From an uncultured bacterium (lineage in GTDB: Bacteria; Hydrogenedentota; Hydrogenedentia; Hydrogenedentales; CAILVY01), in NCBI GenBank assembly GCA_937951485.1, contig CALEDJ010000019.1, positions 1 through 44,971 of the forward strand: 44,971 nt of DNA. The letters are read 5' to 3'. The stretch's first letter is position 1, and every line of letters begins with the position of its first letter. Below, in pieces: positions 16,366 to 24,619 of this stretch. The notes beneath the pieces were generated by a model, which was given only the letters and a program-made list of their open reading frames with translations, made no database searches and was not told the origin of the DNA. Made by a program: the position numbers and the translations under genes.

Positions 16366-16824
16366 ATGGATTTTAGAACCCTCTCGGCGGGCGCGCCGTG
16401 GCTGCCTGACGACGAACGCGTGGCGCACCAGCGCATGCTGGCCGCGCTGCGGCGTTTTTTCCGCAGGATGGGCGTACAGGACACGCCGCTGCTGGCGATG
16501 CACGCCGCAGACCTCATTGCAACGGCGCTGCTCGTCGCGCGCCTGGAGCGCGAACTGGCCGGCTTCGCCGCCGGGGAAACGACGAACAATCAGGATACGC
16601 GCGAAGCCGATGCGCGCCTGCGCGCGCTGATTGCGCTCGCCGACGCTGTCGGCAAGGCGCGGGAAAGGATGCGCAAAGCCATGAAAGAACTGGAAGATTA
16701 CTGTACCCGCGCCGGCACGCCCATTGATGCCGGCATCGCCGACATCATGAAACCCATCGTGAGAAAAGTGGATGACGTTTTGGAGCAAAGCCTGCGGGAA
16801 AACCCTGACGACGGCGTGGAGTAA
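16366..16824 (+). CDS. Small helical protein, possible small terminase subunit
   Basis: A 152-residue, largely alpha-helical soluble protein. It has a hydrophobic/charged helix ALLVARLERELAG, a short NNQDT turn and a long helix ADARLRALIALADAVGKARERMRKAMKELEDY. This order (helix ending in L..E..L, Asn-rich turn, then a helix rich in Ala/Leu/Arg) resembles the P27/phage terminase small-subunit family, and an intact large terminase lies 830 bases downstream. No helix-turn-helix can be confirmed by eye. Function is therefore tentative. The ATG at 16366 was chosen because upstream codons are low-complexity and non-conserved in character. No clear ribosome binding site is visible. Confidence 0.55.
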   Translation: MDFRTLSAGAPWLPDDERVAHQRMLAALRRFFRRMGVQDTPLLAMHAADLIATALLVARLERELAGFAAGETTNNQDTREADARLRALIALADAVGKARERMRKAMKELEDYCTRAGTPIDAGIADIMKPIVRKVDDVLEQSLRENPDDGVE

Positions 16825-17110
16825 TGCCGCGTGTTGTCGGTTTTGACGCCGCCGCGCCGCATCCGTTCCCCTCGTTACACCGCTCCTGCGATGTGACACA
16901 CCGCCGCGACGCTCCCGCGTCGCAAAATCATTATGGCCACGCCGGTATTTCCATTTCCGGCCGGTTTCCCGGCCGCGCCGCCACACCCGAAGGAGGCCTT
17001 CGCCCCATTTCCCGTTCCCCATTCCGCATTCCCAAAGGCCGCCATGCACCACGGCTTATGCGTCAACCCATCTTCTTTATTTTCCCTGCGAATTCGGCTA
17101 TGCTTTTCCC

Positions 17111-17554
17111 ATGCTTTGCCGAATCCTGGCTTGCCTGCTCATGGCTGCGCTGCTGGCGCCGCTGCAGGGCTGCGCCACGCGCGCGCCCGCAAACACGCGC
17201 CGCGTGGAACGCACCATGACCGTCACCGCCTACTGCTCGTGCAAGAAATGCGCGAACTGGAAGCGTACCTGGCTGGGCAGGGCGGTCATCGCCAGCGGAC
17301 CAGATAAAGGCAAACCCAAGAAAGTCGGCGTCACCGCCTCCGGCACGAAAGCGAAGCGCGGCACAATCGCCGCCGACACTACCCGCTACCCTTTCGGCAC
17401 GGTGATGTATGTGCCCGGCTATGGAAAAGGCCGCGTCGAAGATCGCGGCAGCGCCATCAAAGGTGACCGTATAGACGTTTACTTCAAAAGCCACAAAAAG
17501 GCGCTGCAATGGGGCCGCCGCAACATGCGCGTCGTCGTCTGGATGCCCCGTTGA
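17111..17554 (+). CDS. 3D-domain lipoprotein (MltA/RlpA-like cell wall enzyme)
   Basis: A 147-residue lipoprotein. The signal ends in LQGC with Cys21 as the lipidation site. The C-terminal half is a 3D domain, named for three conserved aspartates: GTIAADTTRYPFGTVMYVPGYG (Asp89), GRVEDRG (Asp111) and DRIDVYF (Asp122). This double-psi barrel is the catalytic part of MltA-type lytic transglycosylases and of some endolysin-like proteins, so peptidoglycan cleavage is likely. A CxCxxC cluster at residues 42-47 (YCSCKKC) is unusual and could form a disulphide or bind metal. It lies between the small-terminase-like gene and the large terminase, where a phage lysis gene would not be out of place. Confidence 0.78.
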   Translation: MLCRILACLLMAALLAPLQGCATRAPANTRRVERTMTVTAYCSCKKCANWKRTWLGRAVIASGPDKGKPKKVGVTASGTKAKRGTIAADTTRYPFGTVMYVPGYGKGRVEDRGSAIKGDRIDVYFKSHKKALQWGRRNMRVVVWMPR

Positions 17555-17584
17555 CCCCGTTGCAGCCAGTCTCCCGACCGCTCC

Positions 17585-17631
17585 ACTCCGCACTCCGCAT
17601 TCCGCATTCCGCACTCCGCATTCCGCACTCC
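17585..17631. repeat. Heptamer tandem repeat (ACTCCGC/ATTCCGC)
   Basis: About six and a half tandem heptamers alternate between ACTCCGC and ATTCCGC just before the terminase gene. A related CCATTCCGCATTCCC stands at 17018-17032. It is non-coding simple repeat DNA. Confidence 0.75.
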
Positions 17632-17653
17632 CCAACCCGGAGCCTTCCCCCGC

Positions 17654-19114
17654 ATGTTTCTTCCCCGCCTCCAGGAACGTCTCAAAGCCTGCGGTCTGAG
17701 CGACGAGGAAGCGGCGCTATGGCTGGACCTGCAATCCCGCGAGACCTTCGCCCGGCGTTACCTGCGCGACCGCGACGGCAACCCCTGGCGCGTGCGCGCG
17801 TATCAGCGGCAGTCGCTTGAGTCCCGCGCGCTGCGCAAGGTGCACTGCGACGGCCGCGACGTGGGCAAGACCAGCGAAATCGAAATCATCGCGTGTTGGG
17901 CCATGGTCGCCTGCCCGGACACCGAAATGCTCATCGCCACTCAGACCGAAAACCACCTCTTCCCGCTGATGAGCCGCATCGCCCGGCGCTTCGAGACCAT
18001 CCCCGAATTCGCCCCGTCGCTGGTCGAGATGCGCCGGTCCCCCTCGTGGTTTCTCCGATTTTCCAATGGTTTCGCGCTTTGGGGGCGCATTGCCGGTCCG
18101 CGCGGCATCAATTTCCAGGGCATGCACGTCCACTGGCAGATTGTGGACGAGGCGCAGGAAATGACCGAGACCGCCTGGGGTGAACTCTATCAGGCGCTCA
18201 ACGGCAGCGGACGCCGCTGGGTCTATGGCGTGCCCAACGGCCTGCGCAACACCTTCTACCGCATGACGCAGATGGCCAACGCGGAACAATACAACTGGCC
18301 CAGCAGCCTCAACCCGGAATTCACCCCGGAAAAAGACGCCGAACTCGCCCTGCTCTACGGCGGCCGCGCCGCGCCGGGATACATCCATCGCGTCCTCGGC
18401 CAACACGGGTCCCCCATGCACGCCGTATTCTCGCTCGACGATTATCTCCAGTGCGTGGACCCCGCGCTGCCCGCCCGCGAATTTGTCGTGCAGGAAGGCG
18501 ACGCCTTCGACGCGCCCGCCGACATCCCCCACGGCGACTACTATCTCGGCTGCGACCTCGGCTATGCCCGCGACCCATCCGAATTTGTCGTCTATCAGCA
18601 CCTGCCCCCGCATCTGGTCTGCGCGCTGCGCGTGCGCCTGGAAGGCGTCAATTACGCCCGCCAACAGCAAATCATCGAAAGCCTCGACGCCGCATACGAC
18701 TTTCGCGGCATCGGCATTGACTGCGGCAATAACGGCCGCGCCGTCGCCCACCAACTCATGGCCCGGGGCGCGGCATGGTGCGAGAAAATCCGCGCCATCG
18801 AGTTCGGCGCCACCCTCGCACTCGATCCCCTCCCGGACGGATCCCGCCCCAGACGCCGCGCCAAGGAATTCATGACCGAACTCATCCAGCGCCGTCTCGC
18901 CGACCGCACCCTCGTGTTGCCCCATTCCCCCGACCGCGAACAGCAATACGCCTCGCACACCTACGCCGTCAACGCCGCCGGACAAATCATCTACGAAAAG
19001 GGTAGCGATCACATCATTGACGCCGACCGCTGCGCTGTCTTCCGGCATTACCTCGACACGGTGGACGCCCCTGATGCCGCCCCCGGCCCCGGCATCCGAA
19101 TCGGCGCATTTTGA
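17654..19114 (+). CDS. Phage large terminase subunit (TerL)
   Basis: A 486-residue DNA-packaging motor protein, full length for the family. The ATPase part has the adenine-binding Gln51 (RAYQRQSL), a Walker A variant CDGRDVGKT (65-73) and a Walker B WQIVDEAQ (Asp165, catalytic Glu166). The C-terminal nuclease of the RNase H/RuvC type has Asp301 (YLGCDLGYARDPSE), Asp356 (GIGIDCGNNGRA) and Asp456/Asp458 (DHIIDADRC). Nothing looks broken. In phages this enzyme cuts concatemeric DNA and pumps it into the prohead. Here there is no portal, capsid, tail or integrase gene nearby, so it is either a prophage relic or a domesticated enzyme. The ribosome site is poor (CGGAG, eleven bases). Confidence 0.88.
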   Translation: MFLPRLQERLKACGLSDEEAALWLDLQSRETFARRYLRDRDGNPWRVRAYQRQSLESRALRKVHCDGRDVGKTSEIEIIACWAMVACPDTEMLIATQTENHLFPLMSRIARRFETIPEFAPSLVEMRRSPSWFLRFSNGFALWGRIAGPRGINFQGMHVHWQIVDEAQEMTETAWGELYQALNGSGRRWVYGVPNGLRNTFYRMTQMANAEQYNWPSSLNPEFTPEKDAELALLYGGRAAPGYIHRVLGQHGSPMHAVFSLDDYLQCVDPALPAREFVVQEGDAFDAPADIPHGDYYLGCDLGYARDPSEFVVYQHLPPHLVCALRVRLEGVNYARQQQIIESLDAAYDFRGIGIDCGNNGRAVAHQLMARGAAWCEKIRAIEFGATLALDPLPDGSRPRRRAKEFMTELIQRRLADRTLVLPHSPDREQQYASHTYAVNAAGQIIYEKGSDHIIDADRCAVFRHYLDTVDAPDAAPGPGIRIGAF

Positions 19115-19416
19115 CAGGGAACAAACAGACGACGTGTCCCACGTTCCAAGATGCCGGAACGGCACACTTTTCTTTTGGAGTGGGCAAGCCCCGCTTGCGC
19201 TTTCACTTTAACCTGTTTGGCCACAAGAAGCACAAAGGGCATTGCTCTTATGGAAAACTCATCAACGTCCTTGTCGTAAACATTAAAGGATCGAACTGGG
19301 ACACTTCCATTTGATCACGGAGAGCCAAACACGGAACCGCCGGAATATCAAAGCAAATGGAAATGGTCCCGATTCATCGGACTTTTTTGGGACAGCACCG
19401 GTGACGGACCAAGTGC
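19115..19416. other. Intergenic, no gene
   Basis: About 300 bases of lower GC than the flanks, between the convergent terminase and superoxide dismutase genes. No open frame with a ribosome site is seen. GTCCC (19366-19370) and GGGAC (19389-19393) frame a T-run, and GGGACAGCACC echoes the repeat at 6464-6472. Confidence 0.4.
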
Positions 19417-20031
19417 TTATCCCTTTGCCGCCAGATACAGGTCGCCGACTTTCTTCCAGTTGATGATGTTCCAGAATGCGTCAATGTATTCCGGACGCCG
19501 GTTCTGGTATTTCAGGTAATACGCATGTTCCCATACATCCAGGCCGAGAATGGGAACATGCCCCTGCAGGTAAAGCGAATCCTGGTTGGCCGTGCTGCAT
19601 ACATAAAGTTTGCCGTTTTCGTTCAGACCCAGCCACGCCCAGCCGCTTCCGAAACGCGTCTTGGCGGCATTGCTGAACGCCTCCCGGAATGCCGCAAAAC
19701 CGCCGAGTTCGGCGTGAATGGCCTTCGCCAGTTCCCCGCCGGGTTCTCCGCCGCCATCCGGGGCCATGATCTGCCAGAAGAGCGAATGGTTGGCGTGGCC
19801 CCCGCCGTTGTTGATCACGGTTTGGCGCTTGGCCTCCGGTACCTCCTGGATACGGCGCAGCAGGTCCTCAATCGGCAGGGCGGCCAGCGCATCCAGTCCT
19901 TCGAGGGCCGCGTTGACATTGGCGATGTAAGTTGCATGATGCTTCCCATGATGAATCTGCATGGTTTGGGCGTCAATGTGCGGTTCCAGTGCGTCAAATG
20001 CATAGGGCAGTTCGGGCAATGTATATGCCAT
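19417..20031 (-). CDS. Superoxide dismutase, Mn/Fe type
   Basis: A 204-residue cytoplasmic enzyme that converts superoxide to oxygen and hydrogen peroxide. All four metal ligands are in place: His27 (QIHHGKHH), His82 ([11 protein letters not shown]), Asp165 and His169 ([21 protein letters not shown]). The second-sphere Gln in STANQDS, on the C-terminal side, is the pattern of the manganese or cambialistic type rather than strict iron enzymes. The ATG at 20031 has AAGGAG seven bases upstream. It stands alone and converges with the terminase gene. With the peroxidase at 4192 it shows an aerobic or aerotolerant life. Confidence 0.95.
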   Translation of the reverse strand: MAYTLPELPYAFDALEPHIDAQTMQIHHGKHHATYIANVNAALEGLDALAALPIEDLLRRIQEVPEAKRQTVINNGGGHANHSLFWQIMAPDGGGEPGGELAKAIHAELGGFAAFREAFSNAAKTRFGSGWAWLGLNENGKLYVCSTANQDSLYLQGHVPILGLDVWEHAYYLKYQNRRPEYIDAFWNIINWKKVGDLYLAAKG

Positions 20032-20331
20032 GGCTTTTCTCCTTATCAGATGTGTGGTCTTTACACCCTTGTTGTTACAGGTGATTCCATGCGGCGACGC
20101 GACCATACCGACGGGATTCTTGCGGCATTGGGTGGCGCGTCACCTGTAAAACGCGGGCGCACGTCCCGCTATTCCCGGCATTTCCCGCGCATCTCATTTG
20201 TTTCAGCGTGTGACAGGCATCATCGGATTGGGCTGCATCGTCCCATGCAGGAACAGCGTGCATGAGAAACATCGGCGACAAGTGCTTTTATTAGAGTTGA
20301 TAACACGCGCTTGCAAATGCCGGTGCGCTTG

Positions 20332-20360
20332 TGGACATTTTGCGAAACTTTCGCTATTAT
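20332..20360 (+). promoter_or_regulatory. Sigma70-type promoter of the PilZ-receiver operon
   Basis: TGGACA (20332-20337), a 17-base spacer and TATTAT (20355-20360). It is 57 bases before the ATG at 20417. The remaining 385-base gap from 20032 shows nothing else clear. Confidence 0.6.
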
Positions 20361-20416
20361 TGATGAACGGACAGTGACTGCGCGGCCATTGCGGCGGGAG
20401 AGAATCAGGAAGCGGT

Positions 20417-20929
20417 ATGCGACGCAGAAAATCTCCATTGGAACCCAACCGGCGAATGAACCGGGAGGATATGTTTATTTCGCCGGACACAAAATCCGTT
20501 CGACGGGGGCGTCGGATTGCGCCGAGGACGGAAGTGTGCCGTCCCTGCGTGGTGAGTCCAATGGAAACGCCCGATAAGTACAAACAGGGCGTCGTGCTGG
20601 ACCTGAATCCCTACGGGATACGGGTTCGTATGCTGGAGCGTCTGGAAGAGGGTTCGGAAGTGGTGTTTCGCCTCATGCGCGATGAGGAATTCAGCGTGCC
20701 GCTATCCGGGCCGATTCGCGCATGGGTGGTTCGGTCGCACCGCACGGAAGAAGGTTTTTTTGATTACGGGCTGAAAGTCAGGATTACCAAAATTTCAAAA
20801 CCGGCGGTCTTCCGTCCGGTGGAAATTGATCGGCCCCATCCGAGGCGGCGCGTGTTGTCGCGCATGTATTCGCTGGACCACGAGGAAGAAGACCGCGGCG
20901 GCAGAAGTTTCGGGAGGAGACGTGGCTAA
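20417..20929 (+). CDS. PilZ-like domain protein
   Basis: A 170-residue soluble protein. Residues 28-130 fit a PilZ domain: a basic RRGRRIAPRTEV segment in place of the RxxxR c-di-GMP motif, then GVVLDLNPYGIRVRM where the family has (D/N)xSxxG. Here Ser is replaced by Asn (D-L-N-P-Y-G). The strands EGSEVVFRL, AWVVRSH and FDYGLKVRI follow. It may bind c-di-GMP weakly or not at all. The C-terminus is basic and Arg/Gly-rich. ATG 20417 has AGGA six bases upstream. It overlaps the receiver gene by eight bases, implying coupled translation and a shared pathway. Confidence 0.68.
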   Translation: MRRRKSPLEPNRRMNREDMFISPDTKSVRRGRRIAPRTEVCRPCVVSPMETPDKYKQGVVLDLNPYGIRVRMLERLEEGSEVVFRLMRDEEFSVPLSGPIRAWVVRSHRTEEGFFDYGLKVRITKISKPAVFRPVEIDRPHPRRRVLSRMYSLDHEEEDRGGRSFGRRRG

Positions 20930-21308
20930 TCCCAGGATATTGGTGGTAGATGACGAACCCGATGTCGTGACGACCATAGAGCACACCCTCAAGGCATACG
21001 GGATGGACGTGATCCGGGCCTATGATGGCATCAGTGCGCTCGATCTGGTCAGCACCGAGAAACCTGATCTGGTGTTGCTGGATATCATGATGCCGATGAT
21101 GAGCGGCTACGAGGTCTGCGAGCAGATCAAGGCGAACCCCGTCACCCAGCATATCCCCGTCGTATGCGTCTCTTCCGCACACACTCCTGACGCACGTGCC
21201 CATTCCATCCGCGCCGGCGCGGCGGAACTCATCACCAAACCATTCATGCCCGCCGAACTCGTGGCGCAAATCCGCCGCCACCTGCGTTCTTCCATGCCCG
21301 GTGAATAG
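20922..21308 (+). CDS. Stand-alone response regulator receiver
   Basis: A 128-residue CheY-like protein with only a receiver domain. The acidic pocket is VVDDEPD, the phosphorylated Asp lies in LVLLDIMMP, the switch Ser in VCVSSAHT and the Lys in ELITKPFMP. No output domain is attached, so it acts by protein contact. The start is GTG at 20922, with a near-perfect GGGAGGAG (20912-20919) just upstream, inside the end of the PilZ gene. The pair suggests control of motility, adhesion or secretion. Confidence 0.88.
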   Translation: MANPRILVVDDEPDVVTTIEHTLKAYGMDVIRAYDGISALDLVSTEKPDLVLLDIMMPMMSGYEVCEQIKANPVTQHIPVVCVSSAHTPDARAHSIRAGAAELITKPFMPAELVAQIRRHLRSSMPGE

Positions 21309-21795
21309 CGATATTGCGCACGCTTCCGGCATCCGGGATGCCCCCGCAACACCCATCCAGGCCGTCGCGGCATGCAGTCCCTGTTGGTGTAAACATCCCG
21401 GCTGCCATTGAGGGGATGCTGCCGGATCACGCTGCAATCAGGGGCTGATATTCGCGTCCAAACAGCAGTGAAGGCAGGGAAAGCGAAGATATGGACGTGT
21501 CGTGCGTGGTCAGCGACGACCAGGGCCGGTACGGCCATGCCATGATCCTGCCGTCAATATAAACTCGTTTATGTCGGGTCAAACTTGGGCCGCAACCCCG
21601 TGCCAAACAAATGCAAGGTTGTGGTCATGTGGTGTTCGGCGACACAAGCCTTGCCATAGAACTGTGTCTCTTTTCTTTCTAGCAGAGACCTAACGCTGAT
21701 TTCACAGAAGCCCTTTATCCTTCCTGCAATAGCGTGTGCGACTGAAACCGTCAAAGAGGCTGGAGACTTTTCCCGTAAACACAAGGATTTTTGCC
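21309..21795. other. Intergenic, no gene supported
   Basis: Nearly 490 bases without a credible gene. A 23-codon frame at 21491-21562 has a weak ribosome site and no recognisable character. The composition falls in GC toward the phosphatase start. Confidence 0.4.
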
Positions 21796-23154
21796 ATGAG
21801 GAATGATGCAGGAAGTGGAAAACTGAGGGTGATTCTGAGCGGTGCTTGTCTGGTGACGGCATCAATGCTGTTGCTGGTGTTGCTGGTGGGAGCGGAACCC
21901 GAACCCAGTCTTTTTCACGTGCCGCAGCGCGTTGTGCTTTCCTGGACCGATGACCCGGCGCGCACGCAAGCGGTTACGTGGCGAACGGAAAAACCTGTGG
22001 ATGGACCTCGGGCACAGATTGCCGCCATGAGCGGCAATCCCGGCCTGGAGAAGACCGCGGTGGTTGTGCAGGGTCTGGGGGGCGTCATTGAGGTTGGCGC
22101 CGGTGAAATCGCCGGGCATTATGAAGCGCGTTTTGAGAATCTGACACCGGGCACCGCCTACGCCTACCGAGTGGGCGACGGGGTAACGTGGAGCCCCTGG
22201 TATCATTTTCAAACAGCCGCCGCACAGGCTGAACCCTTCCGGTTTCTGTATTTCGGCGACGCGCAGAACAACATCGCTTCTCTGTGCAGCCGGGTGTTTC
22301 AGACGGCTTTTCGCCATGCACCCGACGCCCGCTTCCTGCTGCATGCCGGTGATCTGGTCAACGACGGCTACGATGATCGGGCATGGGGCGAATGGTGCGC
22401 CGCATTGGGCTTCATCAGCGCCTGGATTCCGAGCATGGCCGTCGCAGGAAACCATGACTGGCACCAGGCCCCAGGGACAACGCAATCGCCGACGGGGCCC
22501 ATGATTGACCCCCTGTGGCGGATGCATCTGGCGCTGCCGTTGAACGGTCCTGAAGAGGCTCCGAATCTGGAAGAAACCACGTATTATTTTGATTATCAGG
22601 GCGTCCGGATTGTTTGTCTGGACTCCAATCTCTATGCACACGACAAATTGGACCCGCGACTGCTGGAAAGCATCAGCACACGAAAAGAGCAGTGGCTAAG
22701 GGAAACCCTCCAGAGCAATCCCCATCCCTGGACGATTGTCGTGCATCATCATCCCATCTACTCCGTCGGAAAAGACCGTGACAACAGCCGTCTCCGTGAT
22801 GCGTTGCTTCCGATCTATGACGAATACGGCGTGGACCTTGTGCTTCAGGGGCACGATCACTATTACGCGCGATCGCACAAATTGCGGGGCGGTGAGATTG
22901 TCGCCGCGGACGCGCCCGGCACCATCTATGTCGTATCGGTCAGCGGCCCCAAGATGTACTCCCTCAACAGAAAGTTTGAATATCTGATGGCCGTATTACG
23001 GGGCGAAACGCAGATGTTTCAGATTATTGATGTTGAACCGGGCCGCCTCGCGTTCAAGGCATATTCCGTCACCGGCGAATTAGTGGATGCGTTTGAACTG
23101 CATCGGAACGCATCCGGCGAAACTGCCCTCAAAAACCTTCTCCCGGCGGAGTGA
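21796..23154 (+). CDS. Purple acid phosphatase-like metallophosphoesterase
   Basis: A 452-residue exported phosphoesterase. After a hydrophobic N-terminus (about residues 10-30) comes a fibronectin-like N-terminal domain (RVVLSWTDDPARTQAVTWRTE..., ARFENLTPGTAYAYRVGDG) typical of purple acid phosphatases. The metal-site motifs follow in order: YFGDAQNN, HAGDLVNDG, VAGNHDWH, IVVHHHPIYS and QGHDHYYARS. It probably frees phosphate from organic phosphates in the periplasm or outside the cell. ATG 21796 has AAGGA about eight bases upstream. It could belong to the same phosphate economy as the transporter at 39870, but no PHO-like repeat was found before it. Confidence 0.88.
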   Translation: MRNDAGSGKLRVILSGACLVTASMLLLVLLVGAEPEPSLFHVPQRVVLSWTDDPARTQAVTWRTEKPVDGPRAQIAAMSGNPGLEKTAVVVQGLGGVIEVGAGEIAGHYEARFENLTPGTAYAYRVGDGVTWSPWYHFQTAAAQAEPFRFLYFGDAQNNIASLCSRVFQTAFRHAPDARFLLHAGDLVNDGYDDRAWGEWCAALGFISAWIPSMAVAGNHDWHQAPGTTQSPTGPMIDPLWRMHLALPLNGPEEAPNLEETTYYFDYQGVRIVCLDSNLYAHDKLDPRLLESISTRKEQWLRETLQSNPHPWTIVVHHHPIYSVGKDRDNSRLRDALLPIYDEYGVDLVLQGHDHYYARSHKLRGGEIVAADAPGTIYVVSVSGPKMYSLNRKFEYLMAVLRGETQMFQIIDVEPGRLAFKAYSVTGELVDAFELHRNASGETALKNLLPAE

Positions 23155-23395
23155 CGGTCGGGGCGTTGGCGGCGATGCGGGGAAGAAAAACCGCCCACCG
23201 ACAACCGTGTTTCAATCGTCCCACCATCCCGAACATTTTTCCAATAGATGATTTATTGAAAATTTACGGTATCAATACGCGGCTCCAACGGTTGTGGTCC
23301 AGTATGGCATGGCGCAAGGTTGGATATTTTCTTGGCTGTGTGGACAAAAACCATTGAATGTTTTGGAAACGACACGCGGGAAGGGGAGAGTGTTT

Positions 23396-24508
23396 GTGAA
23401 GAATCGTGGATTCACTCTTATTGAACTCCTGGTAGTGATCGCCATCATCGGCATCCTGGCAGCAATGCTGTTGCCCGCATTGGCGCGGGCGCGGGAGGCG
23501 GCGCGCCGCTCCAGTTGTCAGAACAATCTGAAACAATGGGGGCTTATCTTCAAGATGTATTCCAACGAAAGCGGGGGTCAGTTTCCGGAAATGCTGACCC
23601 TTCTGCCCGGAATGCGGGATGAACTGCTGGGGGTGGATATTGCCGGGTGTTACCCAGAATATCTGACTGACCCGTTCATCACAAAGTGCCCGTCTGACTC
23701 GGATGTTGACGGCAGCACTTGGGGCCGCAGCGTGCGCGACCTTGGGCAGGGCATCACGCAAATCCAGAATTTGATTGCGTCCGGCCAGGCCAACGCCAAC
23801 TGCATGCTGGCGCATCTTAGTTTTCCGCGGTCCTATGTGTATTTCGGGTGGGTCGTGGATCACGGGTCCTCGGCGCGCCTGGCCTGGAAGTGTATGGAAT
23901 ATGCCAATGAGGCGGTCCGGGAGACGCATCCCAACCTTGAATCGCTGCGCATGAACATGGGACCGGGCTGTCCCTATGACACCGGCGACGAAACGGGCGC
24001 GTGGTACAACGACGACGGGGGCGTATGGTACGGCTTCTACCACGTACCCATCGGGCTTCGGAACAGTTATGGCAGACAACTCGGCGTGTTTACGGCCAAT
24101 GGCGATGCCATTCTGACGTGGGCGTCCAACGCACATCGCGCTGTGTCCCCCGACGGCCGCATAGGCCCGGACATTTGTTATCGCCTTCGGGAGGGGGTGG
24201 AACGGTTCTATATCACGGACATCAACAACCCTGCCACCGGCACCAAGGCCCAGAGCGTCATCCCGGTCATGATGGACGCCTGGGGCCAATCACGAAAGGA
24301 AGCGGATACGGGCGGCAACGTGGATGACCCCAGCGGAGGTATCGCCGTTTTCAATCACGTTCCGGGCGGTTGCAACGTCCTGTACATGGACGGGCATGTG
24401 CAGTTTATCCGTTATCGGACGGCGTTTCCGGTCACGGATTATCCGCGTCCGTACAACAGCAAAATCCGGAAATGGGCGGAGAACATTGCCGACGGGACCA
24501 TGGGCTGA
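23396..24508 (+). CDS. Type IV pilin-like (prepilin N-terminal methylation) protein with H-Xn-DG motif
   Basis: A 370-residue protein with a prepilin leader of only a few residues: [29 protein letters not shown], cut after Gly by prepilin peptidase. It has no other known domain until the C-terminal [19 protein letters not shown], the His..Asp-Gly signature of the large pseudopilin families of Planctomycetes and Lentisphaerae. The spacing is ten residues rather than the usual nine. Several Cys pairs suggest disulphides in the exported part. The start is GTG 23396 with GGGGAG about seven bases upstream; an upstream ATG would bury the leader. It likely forms part of a type II secretion-like pseudopilus or a surface fibre. 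Confidence 0.88.
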   Translation: MKNRGFTLIELLVVIAIIGILAAMLLPALARAREAARRSSCQNNLKQWGLIFKMYSNESGGQFPEMLTLLPGMRDELLGVDIAGCYPEYLTDPFITKCPSDSDVDGSTWGRSVRDLGQGITQIQNLIASGQANANCMLAHLSFPRSYVYFGWVVDHGSSARLAWKCMEYANEAVRETHPNLESLRMNMGPGCPYDTGDETGAWYNDDGGVWYGFYHVPIGLRNSYGRQLGVFTANGDAILTWASNAHRAVSPDGRIGPDICYRLREGVERFYITDINNPATGTKAQSVIPVMMDAWGQSRKEADTGGNVDDPSGGIAVFNHVPGGCNVLYMDGHVQFIRYRTAFPVTDYPRPYNSKIRKWAENIADGTMG

Positions 24509-24619
24509 GGGCATGGACCATGCGGCGCACGCGGCCGAGCCTGCAATGTGATCAGAAAAATGAGCGGCAATAAAAACAACGTTCTTTCATCACCAACCAA
24601 TCACAGAAGGAGAAAAGAC

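Noticed and set aside
17717-19165. Long minus-strand frame (482 codons) opposite the terminase
   Set aside because: The plus-strand TerL has complete catalytic motifs; the reverse frame reads as low-complexity Val/Gly/Ala-rich protein.
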